A DNA stretch of 64,000 nt from an uncultured Prevotellaceae bacterium (GTDB taxonomy: Bacteria > Bacteroidota > Bacteroidia > Bacteroidales > Bacteroidaceae): assembly GCA_900318815.1 (NCBI GenBank), contig ONMA01000005.1, forward strand, positions 1 through 64,000, written 5' to 3'. Below the pieces are notes generated by a model that worked only from the letters and a program-made list of their open reading frames with translations, was not told the DNA's origin and searched no databases. Position 1 is the first letter of the stretch. The number at the start of each line of letters is the position of its first letter. Shown piece after piece: positions 55,501 to 62,242 of the stretch. A program made the position numbers and the translations under genes.

Positions 55501-55837
55501 CTATGTGGCCGAGGGGGCTACGGCTACCGTGGGCTTCAAGAGTTCGAAGAAGAATGCCGTCGACGGTTCCTGGCACCAGGTGGCAGGCGACGGCAGCAGT
55601 ACCTACAAGGACGTGAGCGACAACCGTGAGGGCTGGTGGGGAGCCACGGGCTTCGTGCTGAACCTGTGTAGCGGCTTGCATCTCAACGGCATCAGCACCA
55701 CCGAGAGTGAGCGGGCCAGCCTGAAGGACGGCTTCTACTCCATCGACGGAAGGGTGCTGAACAGCGAGTCGTTGCCGGGCAGCGGCCTCTATATCCAGGT
55801 GGCCAACGGACAGACACGCAAAATCATCATCAAATAG
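52535..55837 (+). CDS. Secreted GH128-like (Asl1-type) glycosidase with binding modules
   Basis: An 1100-residue protein with a signal peptide ending SAWAAN. Residues about 215-480 form a TIM-barrel catalytic domain of the Asl1/GH128 type: NNEP near residue 288 carries the likely acid/base Glu, 'CDIIDLHCYW' near 350 is a core strand, and WISEWVWG near 377 carries the likely nucleophile. GH128 enzymes cut beta-1,3-glucans. An Fn3-like region, a beta-sandwich (about 590-720) and a module with QDITGLAPGYYTL (about 865-1050) follow; the last resembles modules in the protein at 5161. The C-terminus (DGFYSIDGRVLNSE...) looks like a sorting tail. The next gene starts 4 nt after its stop. Confidence 0.8.
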   Translation: MKKTKTRMNRTLAVLALLTLFVSAWAANTKTKVAQVTETVTLTEDVDYMITSATPFSTSGMVNIVNTSHAVLILDSVKPSALTNDILRHIKINGAAATRNGNCQVKLYNRGTIILPYRENCNQLVCFTEPNFQGDSCNTYTTGHQGGFMKTLNDGTLNNRIRSFKLKRGYMVTFANKASGRGYSRCFIAADKDLEVKELPAILDRSISSYRIFKWYDTGKPAVANDTRAATVSALNVTSCYSFGLGENRAPDAECVPHHIYEDWPSAAACGQTTYSPHMKTNNEPRNSADDHPQTLQQILDNWENLMATGMRLCSPSSWDGSDYVGNAGGFLREFFDSIDARGWRCDIIDLHCYWAEGTFNSIRNWVNAVHRPVWISEWVWGASWNNNGIFGEATGGNRDNPTTAQLNRNRDVVQRICNNLNSWDYIERYFYWNSEANCSKLYYNNKLTPAGEMYSKLNSGVGYNGKYDYAPRVPAQRDPGTLTITYDQAASSSTLSFYEYNGEMNLSITVQRKRGNGTWEDLAEIVRKESAARYTYTDNESKAGDQYQVVVIDGSNKERKTNAVTAVNYAVKAGDPVEMEDGSVKYLGGNVFVNGDFDMGLYGWTDGEGNPLAKPYFQVPAIGGIDGGNYLQAYGHGTGGNKTNYSQAVKTVFDIEPNSDYYYSGSFCNGSTSQYIYCNTDGTTQNTKCCYANKNYGSNWDTQFKILNTEENTKLLLFFRNLQRKAQVDKLKFCKLFNTREEAIADGVAKAKLQAEAFQQFNTLKPSLNADLAQLVAAVGSTDEQALNTLQQYNARALKAYNALSRIDSLLVVANAVVAIDFPGQFTVTDAVAQAQAASTIEEVLSAEAALRDNISRYIGMTAKAGVKNGSFASNANSWTTKCGTYKDGDQRRNTLNGTTFWNAWWSVSAAGGEDQTMEIKQDITGLAPGYYTLQCKATTEHYCITDQHAYLTAGGTTAESPVLSADYFDLPTVPASQIWQTLITTPVYVAEGATATVGFKSSKKNAVDGSWHQVAGDGSSTYKDVSDNREGWWGATGFVLNLCSGLHLNGISTTESERASLKDGFYSIDGRVLNSESLPGSGLYIQVANGQTRKIIIK

Positions 55838-55841
55838 CGTT

Positions 55842-58523
55842 ATGACTATGCACAAGATTTCACTACTATTGCTGGCTCTTACGGTCAGCAATAGCGTTTT
55901 TTCCCAGAACGAGGGACGTTCTTCGTCGAGTATCTATCTCCAGCCTTCCGACAAGGCCGATGTCATCATTCCGTTCTCCCTCACCGCCGAGGGGCATCGC
56001 TTCGCGCCCACGTGGGGCCTTGATCAGGCTTGGATCAACGAGCAGAATCTGAAGAAAGGCGTCAATCACATGGGCAAGGAGAATGTAGGCATCGGGCGAA
56101 CCGCCTACCGTTTCACCAAGGCGCTGGTCAACGACTCCGTGCTGGCACCCGACGTCATCAGCGTCTTGCGCCAGCGTTCCAATATCTTCAATTCCATTAG
56201 TGCCACGCTTCCTCTCGTCTTCACCGCCGACCAGGAAGCTGGAACTAACGAATACTACGTGACCAACAAAAGTGCCAACACGACCCATTGGGCGGCCATG
56301 ATCAATAGTCACGTACACTGGATGCAGGCCAACACCCAGCATCCCATCGTGGGCGTGTCGCCCTTCAACGAGCCTGATATGTGGACCGTAGAGGAAGGCG
56401 CCACTCCCGCCAAGCAAGTGGAGGTGGCCCGGAAACTGAAGCAGGACTACCCCCGCTTTGCCGATATTGCCATCGTGGGCAGCAACACGCTCAACAACGA
56501 CAAGGCACTCGACTGGTACACCAGCGGAAAGCAGTACTACGACTGGGGCAACACCCATCAGTTGGCAGGCTCGTTCAACACCTTTGCAGGCTTCTTCCAG
56601 CAGTTGGCGAAGGACGGCAAGGTGGGCTATGACGACGAGATGCACAACGTGGGCGAGGCCATGATAGGCCTGGAGTATGGCATGACCGTGGGCATCTGGT
56701 GGGGATTTGACAGTCGGGCACGCGGAGAGTTCTGCGACATCAGCCGCAACGGCGTGCGACTGGCCTACGCCGAACACCGCAACAACTGGACGGCGGCCTC
56801 GGTCTATCGCCATGACGACGGGCGGGTGAAGGCTTTCATCGGTTCCAGCGAGCGTCAGGCCACGACCACCAGCTACCTGTTTGTCTCGCCCGAGCGCGAT
56901 GTCTACTTCGACGGCTACGGCCCCTTGCGCGACTTCCGCATGGAGATTCCCGGTGGCACGGGCTACCAGAAAGGGCAGACTAATGCCGAGCGGGTCATCA
57001 ACGTGACCTGGGGCGAGGATGTGCAGCCCGACGTCATCGACGGTACCTACAAGATTGTGAACAAGGCAACAGGCAATGTGGTGGCCATCAACAACACGGC
57101 CATCACGCAGCAAATCTACAAGGGTACGGCCACCCAGCAGTGGAACGTGCATCTTGTCTCGCCCCGCATTGGCGGCGACTACAGCTTCTACAACATCGAG
57201 TCGGTGAGCAATGCCCGTATTCACATCAACGTGCGCGACTACTCCACCAAGGCTAATGCCGAGCTGATTGCCTACCAGCAGGATGCCCCGACGAGCAACG
57301 AGCAGTGGTATCTGGAGTATGCCGGCAATGGCTACTACTACATACGCAACCGCGAGAGTGCCCTCTACATGGCCTCGGTGGGTACGGCCTCGACCAACAA
57401 TGTGCGTGTGACGCAGATTGCCATGCCCACGGCGGGCAGCAACGACAAGATGCTGTGGCGATTCCTGCCCCTCGACGTCAAGTACGAGACGGCAGCTCCC
57501 GCACAGCCTGCATCGCTCATAGCCGAACCGCAACAGGCTTCCGTGCGCCTCACCTGGGCGGCCAATACCGAGGAGGACCTGGCAGGCTATATGGTAATGC
57601 GCGCTCCGCAGGATACTGAGGACTGGAACACCATAGCCCGCAAGCTGACCGAGACCACCTACGTCGACAATACCTGCCTTCCCAACACCTCTTATATATA
57701 TAAGGTGAAGGCCATCGACCAGTCGGGCAACCTCTCTGCCTGCTCGGAAACGGCCTCGGCGCAGCCCACGGGCGAGAAGGGTATGGTGGCCTGCTGGCAG
57801 TTTGATGACACGCTGCAGGACGCAACCCCCAACATGATGGACTGTGCCTTGAAGGGTAACGCCAACTATCATGCCGACCATAAGTCGGGCGAGAAGTCGC
57901 TACGATTGGTCAGCACTAACTACCTGCAACTGCCCTACGAGGTAGCCTCTTCCGACGAACTGACCATCGTCCTCTGGGTGAAGTGTGGCAGCACGGCCAA
58001 CTGGCAGCGCATCTTCGACTTTGGCAACGACACCGACCACTACCTGTTCCTCACACCCTCTAACAGCTATACCAGCAAGATTCGCTTTGCCGTCAAGAAT
58101 GGCGGCGACGAGCAGTACGTCGATGGTAAGTCTAAACTCCCCGTGAATCAATGGAAGCACGTGGCCGTGAGCATCGGCAAGGACAAGACTACCCTCTACG
58201 TCGATGGCGAGGAGGTGGCCAGTAGCACGGGCATCACCATCAAGCCCAGCGACATCCACCCCGTGCTCAACTACGTAGGGCGCAGCCAGTTTAATGCCGA
58301 CCCCTATTTCCAGGGTAATGTCGACGACCTGCGCATCTATAACTATGCCCTCGACGGCGAGGCCGTGAAGCAGGTGATGGATGACACCGTCAGCGGTATA
58401 GCCCAGGTGGAGGGTGAAAGGGACAACAAGGCCAGTCAGGTCTTCAGTATTGATGGCCGCAGACTGAACAGCATTCAGCCCGGCATCAACATCGTCGACG
58501 GGAAGAAGAAACTGGTCAAGTAA
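55842..58523 (+). CDS. Secreted multidomain putative glycosidase (TIM-barrel, ricin-like, Fn3, LamG)
   Basis: An 893-residue protein with a signal peptide ending NSVFSQ. Residues about 30-390 look like a clan GH-A barrel: FNEPDMWTVEEG near 177 carries a likely acid/base Glu, and DDEMHNVGEAMIG near 267 offers a likely second Glu. I cannot fix the GH family. A ricin-type trefoil (GTYKIVNKATGNVVAINN, about 400-545), an Fn3 domain (about 555-645), a LamG/concanavalin-like domain (about 660-850) and a sorting-like tail (SIDGRRLNSIQPGINIV) follow. It is co-transcribed with the GH128-like gene and probably acts on the same glycan. Confidence 0.75.
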   Translation: MTMHKISLLLLALTVSNSVFSQNEGRSSSSIYLQPSDKADVIIPFSLTAEGHRFAPTWGLDQAWINEQNLKKGVNHMGKENVGIGRTAYRFTKALVNDSVLAPDVISVLRQRSNIFNSISATLPLVFTADQEAGTNEYYVTNKSANTTHWAAMINSHVHWMQANTQHPIVGVSPFNEPDMWTVEEGATPAKQVEVARKLKQDYPRFADIAIVGSNTLNNDKALDWYTSGKQYYDWGNTHQLAGSFNTFAGFFQQLAKDGKVGYDDEMHNVGEAMIGLEYGMTVGIWWGFDSRARGEFCDISRNGVRLAYAEHRNNWTAASVYRHDDGRVKAFIGSSERQATTTSYLFVSPERDVYFDGYGPLRDFRMEIPGGTGYQKGQTNAERVINVTWGEDVQPDVIDGTYKIVNKATGNVVAINNTAITQQIYKGTATQQWNVHLVSPRIGGDYSFYNIESVSNARIHINVRDYSTKANAELIAYQQDAPTSNEQWYLEYAGNGYYYIRNRESALYMASVGTASTNNVRVTQIAMPTAGSNDKMLWRFLPLDVKYETAAPAQPASLIAEPQQASVRLTWAANTEEDLAGYMVMRAPQDTEDWNTIARKLTETTYVDNTCLPNTSYIYKVKAIDQSGNLSACSETASAQPTGEKGMVACWQFDDTLQDATPNMMDCALKGNANYHADHKSGEKSLRLVSTNYLQLPYEVASSDELTIVLWVKCGSTANWQRIFDFGNDTDHYLFLTPSNSYTSKIRFAVKNGGDEQYVDGKSKLPVNQWKHVAVSIGKDKTTLYVDGEEVASSTGITIKPSDIHPVLNYVGRSQFNADPYFQGNVDDLRIYNYALDGEAVKQVMDDTVSGIAQVEGERDNKASQVFSIDGRRLNSIQPGINIVDGKKKLVK

Positions 58524-58564
58524 GGAATGTTTTTTCCTGTTTTATTTGATTTTTGATACGATTG

Positions 58565-58633
58565 TTTGGCCAATCGGGAAAAAGTAAGTATATTTGCACG
58601 CGGGTATGCAGGCATCATCGTCTGCGTACCCGC
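58565..58633 (+). promoter_or_regulatory. Promoter and 5' UTR hairpin of iorAB
   Basis: TTTG (58565-58568), a 20-nt spacer and TATATTTG (58589-58596). At the expected transcript start, GCGGGTATGCAG (58600-58611) pairs with CTGCGTACCCGC (58622-58633), 12 bp with one G-T pair. The stem could stabilise the message or regulate its leader. Confidence 0.7.
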
Positions 58634-58677
58634 TGTAACGATATTATAGTTATTATCATAAATTCTAAACGCAAAGC

Positions 58678-60591
58678 ATGTCGAATAGAAAACTATTACT
58701 GGGCGACGAGGCCATAGCCTTAGGAGCCATTCACGCCGGACTGTCAGGCGTCTACGCCTATCCCGGCACCCCATCGACAGAAATCACAGAGTTTATTCAA
58801 GGCAATGCGCTGGCCCGCGAGCGCGGCATTCACAGCCGTTGGAGTACCAACGAGAAGACGGCCATGGAAGAGGCCCTGGGCATGTCGTTCATGGGCAAGC
58901 GTGCGCTGGTGTGCATGAAGCACGTGGGCATGAACGTCTGCGCCGACCCCTTCGTCAATAGTGGCATGACGGGTGTCAATGGCGGCGTGGTCGTACTCGC
59001 TGCCGACGACCCCTCCATGCACTCCAGTCAGGACGAGCAGGACTCGCGCTTCTATGGCAAGTTTGCCATGATTCCCACCTTCGAGCCTTCCAGTCAGCAG
59101 GAAGCCTACGACATGATGGCCGCTGCCTTCGACTTCAGCGAACAGCAGAAGTTGCCTGTACTCATGCGCGTCACCACCCGCATGGCCCATTCGCGTGCCG
59201 TGGTGGTCGTGGCCGACGAGCCTCGTCCGCAGAACGAGCTGAACTACAACGCCGTAGCGGCCAACTGGGTGCTTCTGCCTGCCAATGCCCGTAAGCGCAA
59301 CGACCATGTCACCGCCCAGCAGGCCGAACTGGAGGAGGCTGCCGCCAACTCCACCTATAATATATATATGGAGGGTCACGACCGCTCTTTGGGTATCATT
59401 GCCAGCGGCATAGGCTTCAACTATGTCAACGAGTGCTTCCCCGGCGGCTGTCCTTTCCCCCTGCTGAAGGTTTCGCAGTATCCTCTGCCTAAGAAGCTGG
59501 TGCGCCGCATGCTGTCCGAGTGCGAGAAGGTGCTCATCGTCGAGGAGGGCCAGCCCTTTATCGAAGATATCCTCCGTGGTGTCTCAGCCACGGTTCAACA
59601 CGGTTCAACACGGAATCTTTCTGCCACGGTTCAACACGGTTCACCACGGAATCTTTCTGCCACGGTTCAACACGGTTCACCACGGAATCTTTCTGCCACG
59701 GTTCAACACGGTTCACCACGGTTTAATGGTGCCGAACCTTGTGATACCGCAGCAGAAAATAACCGTATCGAACCGTGCAAAACCGTGGCAGAAAATCTCC
59801 GTGGTGAATTTGCCACGGTTCCACACGGTTCTACACGGTTTAATGGTATCGAACCTTGTGATACCGCAGCAGAAAATAACCGTATCGAACCGTGTGAAAC
59901 CGTGGCTATTTACGGTAAGCTTGATGGAACGTTGCCCCGCACGGGCGAACTGACGCCCGACTTGGTGAAGAAGGCGCTGGGCATGGAGACCGGCCAGTGC
60001 TTCGACCCGTGTGCCGACGTGGTTCCCCGTCCACCTGCACTCTGTCAGGGCTGTGGCCACCGCGATGTCTATGCCGCACTCAACGAGGTGCTGCGTGAGT
60101 ACGAGAACGCGCGCGTCTTCGGCGACATCGGTTGCTACACGCTGGGTTTCCTGCCTCCCTTCCGTGCCATCCACTCGTGTGTCGACATGGGTGCGTCCAT
60201 CACCATGGCCAAGGGTGCAGCCGATGCAGGCCAGTATCCTGCCGTGGCCATCATTGGCGACTCGACCTTTACCCACTCCGGCATGACGGGCCTGCTCGAT
60301 GCCATCAACGAGAATGCCGACATCACCGTCATCATCTCCGACAACCTGACTACCGGCATGACGGGCGGACAGGACTCGGCCGGCACTAACAAGTTCGAGG
60401 CCATCTGCCGCGGACTGGGACTCAGCGACGAACACCTGAAGGTGGTTGTTCCCCTGCCGAAGAACATGCCGGAGATTACCCAGATCATTCGCGACGAGAT
60501 CAACTACCACGGCACCAGCGTCATCATTCCCCGTCGCGAGTGCATGCAGACGCTCCAGCGTCACTTGAAACAGAAAAAGGCTAATAAGTAA
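58678..60591 (+). CDS. iorA: Indolepyruvate:ferredoxin oxidoreductase alpha subunit with an in-frame repeat insertion
   Basis: A 637-residue protein. Residues 1-300 hold the pyrimidine-binding and core domains (GDEAIALGAIHAGLSGVYAY; PGTPSTE). The C-terminal part from 412 holds YGKLDGTLPRTGELTPD and the thiamine-diphosphate-binding domain (ALCQGCGHRDV, GDIGCYTLG, GDSTFTHSGMTGLLDAI). It makes arylacetyl-CoA from arylpyruvates with ferredoxin, or runs in reverse. Between FIEDILRG and IYGKLDG, where relatives have a short linker, about 110 residues of repeats are inserted (301-410). The C-terminal ferredoxin-type iron-sulfur domain of archaeal IorA is absent, as in many bacterial short forms. iorB follows. 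Confidence 0.88.
   Translation: MSNRKLLLGDEAIALGAIHAGLSGVYAYPGTPSTEITEFIQGNALARERGIHSRWSTNEKTAMEEALGMSFMGKRALVCMKHVGMNVCADPFVNSGMTGVNGGVVVLAADDPSMHSSQDEQDSRFYGKFAMIPTFEPSSQQEAYDMMAAAFDFSEQQKLPVLMRVTTRMAHSRAVVVVADEPRPQNELNYNAVAANWVLLPANARKRNDHVTAQQAELEEAAANSTYNIYMEGHDRSLGIIASGIGFNYVNECFPGGCPFPLLKVSQYPLPKKLVRRMLSECEKVLIVEEGQPFIEDILRGVSATVQHGSTRNLSATVQHGSPRNLSATVQHGSPRNLSATVQHGSPRFNGAEPCDTAAENNRIEPCKTVAENLRGEFATVPHGSTRFNGIEPCDTAAENNRIEPCETVAIYGKLDGTLPRTGELTPDLVKKALGMETGQCFDPCADVVPRPPALCQGCGHRDVYAALNEVLREYENARVFGDIGCYTLGFLPPFRAIHSCVDMGASITMAKGAADAGQYPAVAIIGDSTFTHSGMTGLLDAINENADITVIISDNLTTGMTGGQDSAGTNKFEAICRGLGLSDEHLKVVVPLPKNMPEITQIIRDEINYHGTSVIIPRRECMQTLQRHLKQKKANK
59587..59721 (+). repeat. 36-bp tandem repeat (about 3.8 copies) inside iorA
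   Basis: Units start at 59587, 59623, 59659 and 59695 (last one partial). Each unit carries GCCACGGTTCAACACGGTTC and encodes ATVQHGSxRNLS. 36 bp keeps the frame. All three forward frames stay open across it. Confidence 0.9.
59722..59905 (+). repeat. Two 67-bp direct repeats with inverted CACGGTT motifs inside iorA
   Basis: 59722-59788 and 59839-59905 are nearly the same (only a few differences) and encode FNGxEPCDTAAENNRIEPC, then TVA. Each ends in AACCGTG motifs that are the reverse complement of the CACGGTT motifs of the tandem block, so the message can form a long stem. Confidence 0.88.
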
Positions 60592-60600
60592 TTACGCTTC

Positions 60601-60617
60601 ATCAGGCCGCTTGCGGC
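60601..60617 (+). repeat. End fragment of the dispersed repeat
   Basis: ATCAGGCCGCTTGCGGC matches the CCGCTTGCGG end of the repeats at 52275 and 61253. It lies in the iorA-iorB gap. Confidence 0.6.
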
Positions 60618-60635
60618 AAAAAAAAGAGTAAGAAT

Positions 60636-61208
60636 ATGAAGACTGACATTATACTTTGTGGCGTAGGAGGACAAGGCATCCTCTCCATTGCCACGATCAT
60701 TGGCGAAGCCGCCATGAACGAGAACCTATATATCAAGCAGGCTGAGGTACACGGCATGAGCCAGCGCGGCGGCGACGTGCAGAGCAACCTGCGCATCAGC
60801 AGCGACCCCATCGCTAGCGACCTCATCGCCAAGGGTGGGGCCGATGTCATCATCTCCATGGAACCCATGGAGGCCCTGCGCTACCTGCCCTGGCTGAAGA
60901 AGACGGGCTGGATTATTACCTCTGCCACTCCCTTCGTCAACATTCCCAACTACCCCGATATGGCGGTCATCAATGCCGACCTTGACAAGCTGCCCAACGT
61001 CATCCGCATCGACATCGAGCAGTTGGCCAAGGACAACGGTATTGCCCGTTCGGCTAACGTCATCCTCTTAGGTGCTGCCCAGAAGGCCCTCGGCATTGAG
61101 TACGAGAAGCTTGAGGAGGCCATCCGTCGCGTCTTCGGACGCAAGGGCGAGGCCGTGGTTGAGGCCAACATCAAGGCCCTGGCTCTGGGACGTGAGGCTC
61201 AGAAGTAA
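60636..61208 (+). CDS. iorB: Indolepyruvate:ferredoxin oxidoreductase beta subunit
   Basis: A 190-residue protein of the gamma-domain oxidoreductase type: CGVGGQGILSIATIIGEAA at residues 6-24 binds CoA or the partner, and EVHGMSQRGGDVQSNLRI near 38 is the family signature. Full length for the family. It starts 44 nt after iorA and completes the IorAB complex in the cytoplasm. The gap contains a fragment of the dispersed repeat but no terminator. Confidence 0.92.
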   Translation: MKTDIILCGVGGQGILSIATIIGEAAMNENLYIKQAEVHGMSQRGGDVQSNLRISSDPIASDLIAKGGADVIISMEPMEALRYLPWLKKTGWIITSATPFVNIPNYPDMAVINADLDKLPNVIRIDIEQLAKDNGIARSANVILLGAAQKALGIEYEKLEEAIRRVFGRKGEAVVEANIKALALGREAQK

Positions 61209-61252
61209 GTGATTCTAAGTGAAGAATGTAACGATAATAAAAAGTTCTTGCT

Positions 61253-61435
61253 ATGCAAGCGACAGAAGGTCGAGCAGGTACATAATTCCGCAAGCGGTCT
61301 GATAAAAAACAAAATAAAACCCCAAAAACAAAATAAAACCATCATTGTTTTTTCTTGTTTTTCTTGTTTTATTTTGTTTTTCTTCAAGGCGCGAAGCGCA
61401 AGAATCATACCTGCTCGACCTTCGGTTACTTGCAT
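61253..61435 (-). repeat. Dispersed repeat, copy 2, with terminal inverted repeats
   Basis: The ends 61253-61290 and 61398-61435 are imperfect inverted repeats sharing a perfect 16-bp part (GAAGGTCGAGCAGGTA). The interior matches the copy at 52275-52437 in the opposite orientation. No transposase frame is present, so it is MITE-like. Confidence 0.8.
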
Positions 61436-61444
61436 GTATAATTA

Positions 61445-62080
61445 CTATAAACCCTCATCAATGTAGTCGATTTTGACCACGATGACGCGAATGGTCTGGT
61501 CGTTGGTGTCGTTGTTGATTTTGGCAATGTGCCAGTCGCCGGGGAAAAAAATGAAGAACTCGCTGGGCTTGGAGTCCATGAAGCGGGCGCGCTTCACATC
61601 GTAGCTGTAATGTACCACATCGTCTTTCCAAGCACAGTTGGGCTTGCTGGTCAGGTGGTCGATAATGCCGAAACGTTCTGTTCCCTTCACCACCCATTGG
61701 AAGTCAATATGATGGAAGTGGCTCTCACTCTGTCGCTTCTCTAAGGGGCCGTTCTCCGAATCCTCTACGCTTACCGTCAGCTTGGTGCCCAGTATGGGGT
61801 GCTTGCCCTTGTCGATGGTGGTCACGTCGTTCTCCTGTAGCCAGCGGAACATGGCCTGCCATTGTTCGGGGTTCTTCTGATACTGGCGGTAGAACTCCAC
61901 CACATTTACCGACTCGTGGGCATCGGCTTTCGTAAAGCCCTGTCGCCACTCATTCTTCTTCAGCCACTTCTGCGCTTTCTTCACCAGGGCCTTGTCGTGA
62001 TACTCGCGGGTGTAGAGTCCCTGTGCCCCTACGCCCAGCGTTAGTGCCATGAGCACCAGCGCGGTAATAATCCTTTTCAT
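61445..62080 (-). CDS. Secreted YhcH/YjgK/YiaL-family protein
   Basis: A 211-residue protein. A signal peptide (MKRIITALVLMALTLGVGAQ) precedes a DUF386 (YhcH/EbgC-like) domain with the cupin-like motif HFHHIDFQWVVKGTERFG near residue 120 and FFIFFPGDWHIAKI near 176, whose His and Glu/Asp residues bind metal in relatives. The family is linked to sugar-acid and sialic-acid handling, and most members are cytoplasmic, so the signal peptide is unusual. It is a single gene with its own promoter. Confidence 0.8.
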   Translation of the reverse strand: MKRIITALVLMALTLGVGAQGLYTREYHDKALVKKAQKWLKKNEWRQGFTKADAHESVNVVEFYRQYQKNPEQWQAMFRWLQENDVTTIDKGKHPILGTKLTVSVEDSENGPLEKRQSESHFHHIDFQWVVKGTERFGIIDHLTSKPNCAWKDDVVHYSYDVKRARFMDSKPSEFFIFFPGDWHIAKINNDTNDQTIRVIVVKIDYIDEGL

Positions 62081-62135
62081 AACTACATTGTTTTAGCAGA
62101 TGCCGTCTTTTCGCGGCGTTAATAAAATGATGTTG

Positions 62136-62166
62136 CAAATTTACGAATAAAAGTGCAGAATGCCAA
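62136..62166 (-). promoter_or_regulatory. Promoter of the YhcH-family gene
   Basis: On the minus strand TTGG (62163-62166), a 19-nt spacer and TAAATTTG (62136-62143). Confidence 0.6.
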
Positions 62167-62184
62167 GAGATTTGTTTCCGAAAA

Positions 62185-62216
62185 ATTGGTCAGCACGGAT
62201 TTTCTTAGTAATTTTG
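62185..62216 (+). promoter_or_regulatory. Promoter of the aminotransferase
   Basis: ATTG (62185-62188), a 20-nt spacer and TAATTTTG (62209-62216). The leader to the ATG at 62243 is about 20 nt. Confidence 0.6.
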
Positions 62217-62242
62217 CATGCAGTTAATTAACGAAAAAGACA

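Noticed and set aside
59587-59905. CRISPR-like array
   Set aside because: Repeat units abut one another with no unique spacers, stay in frame with iorA, and no cas gene is present.
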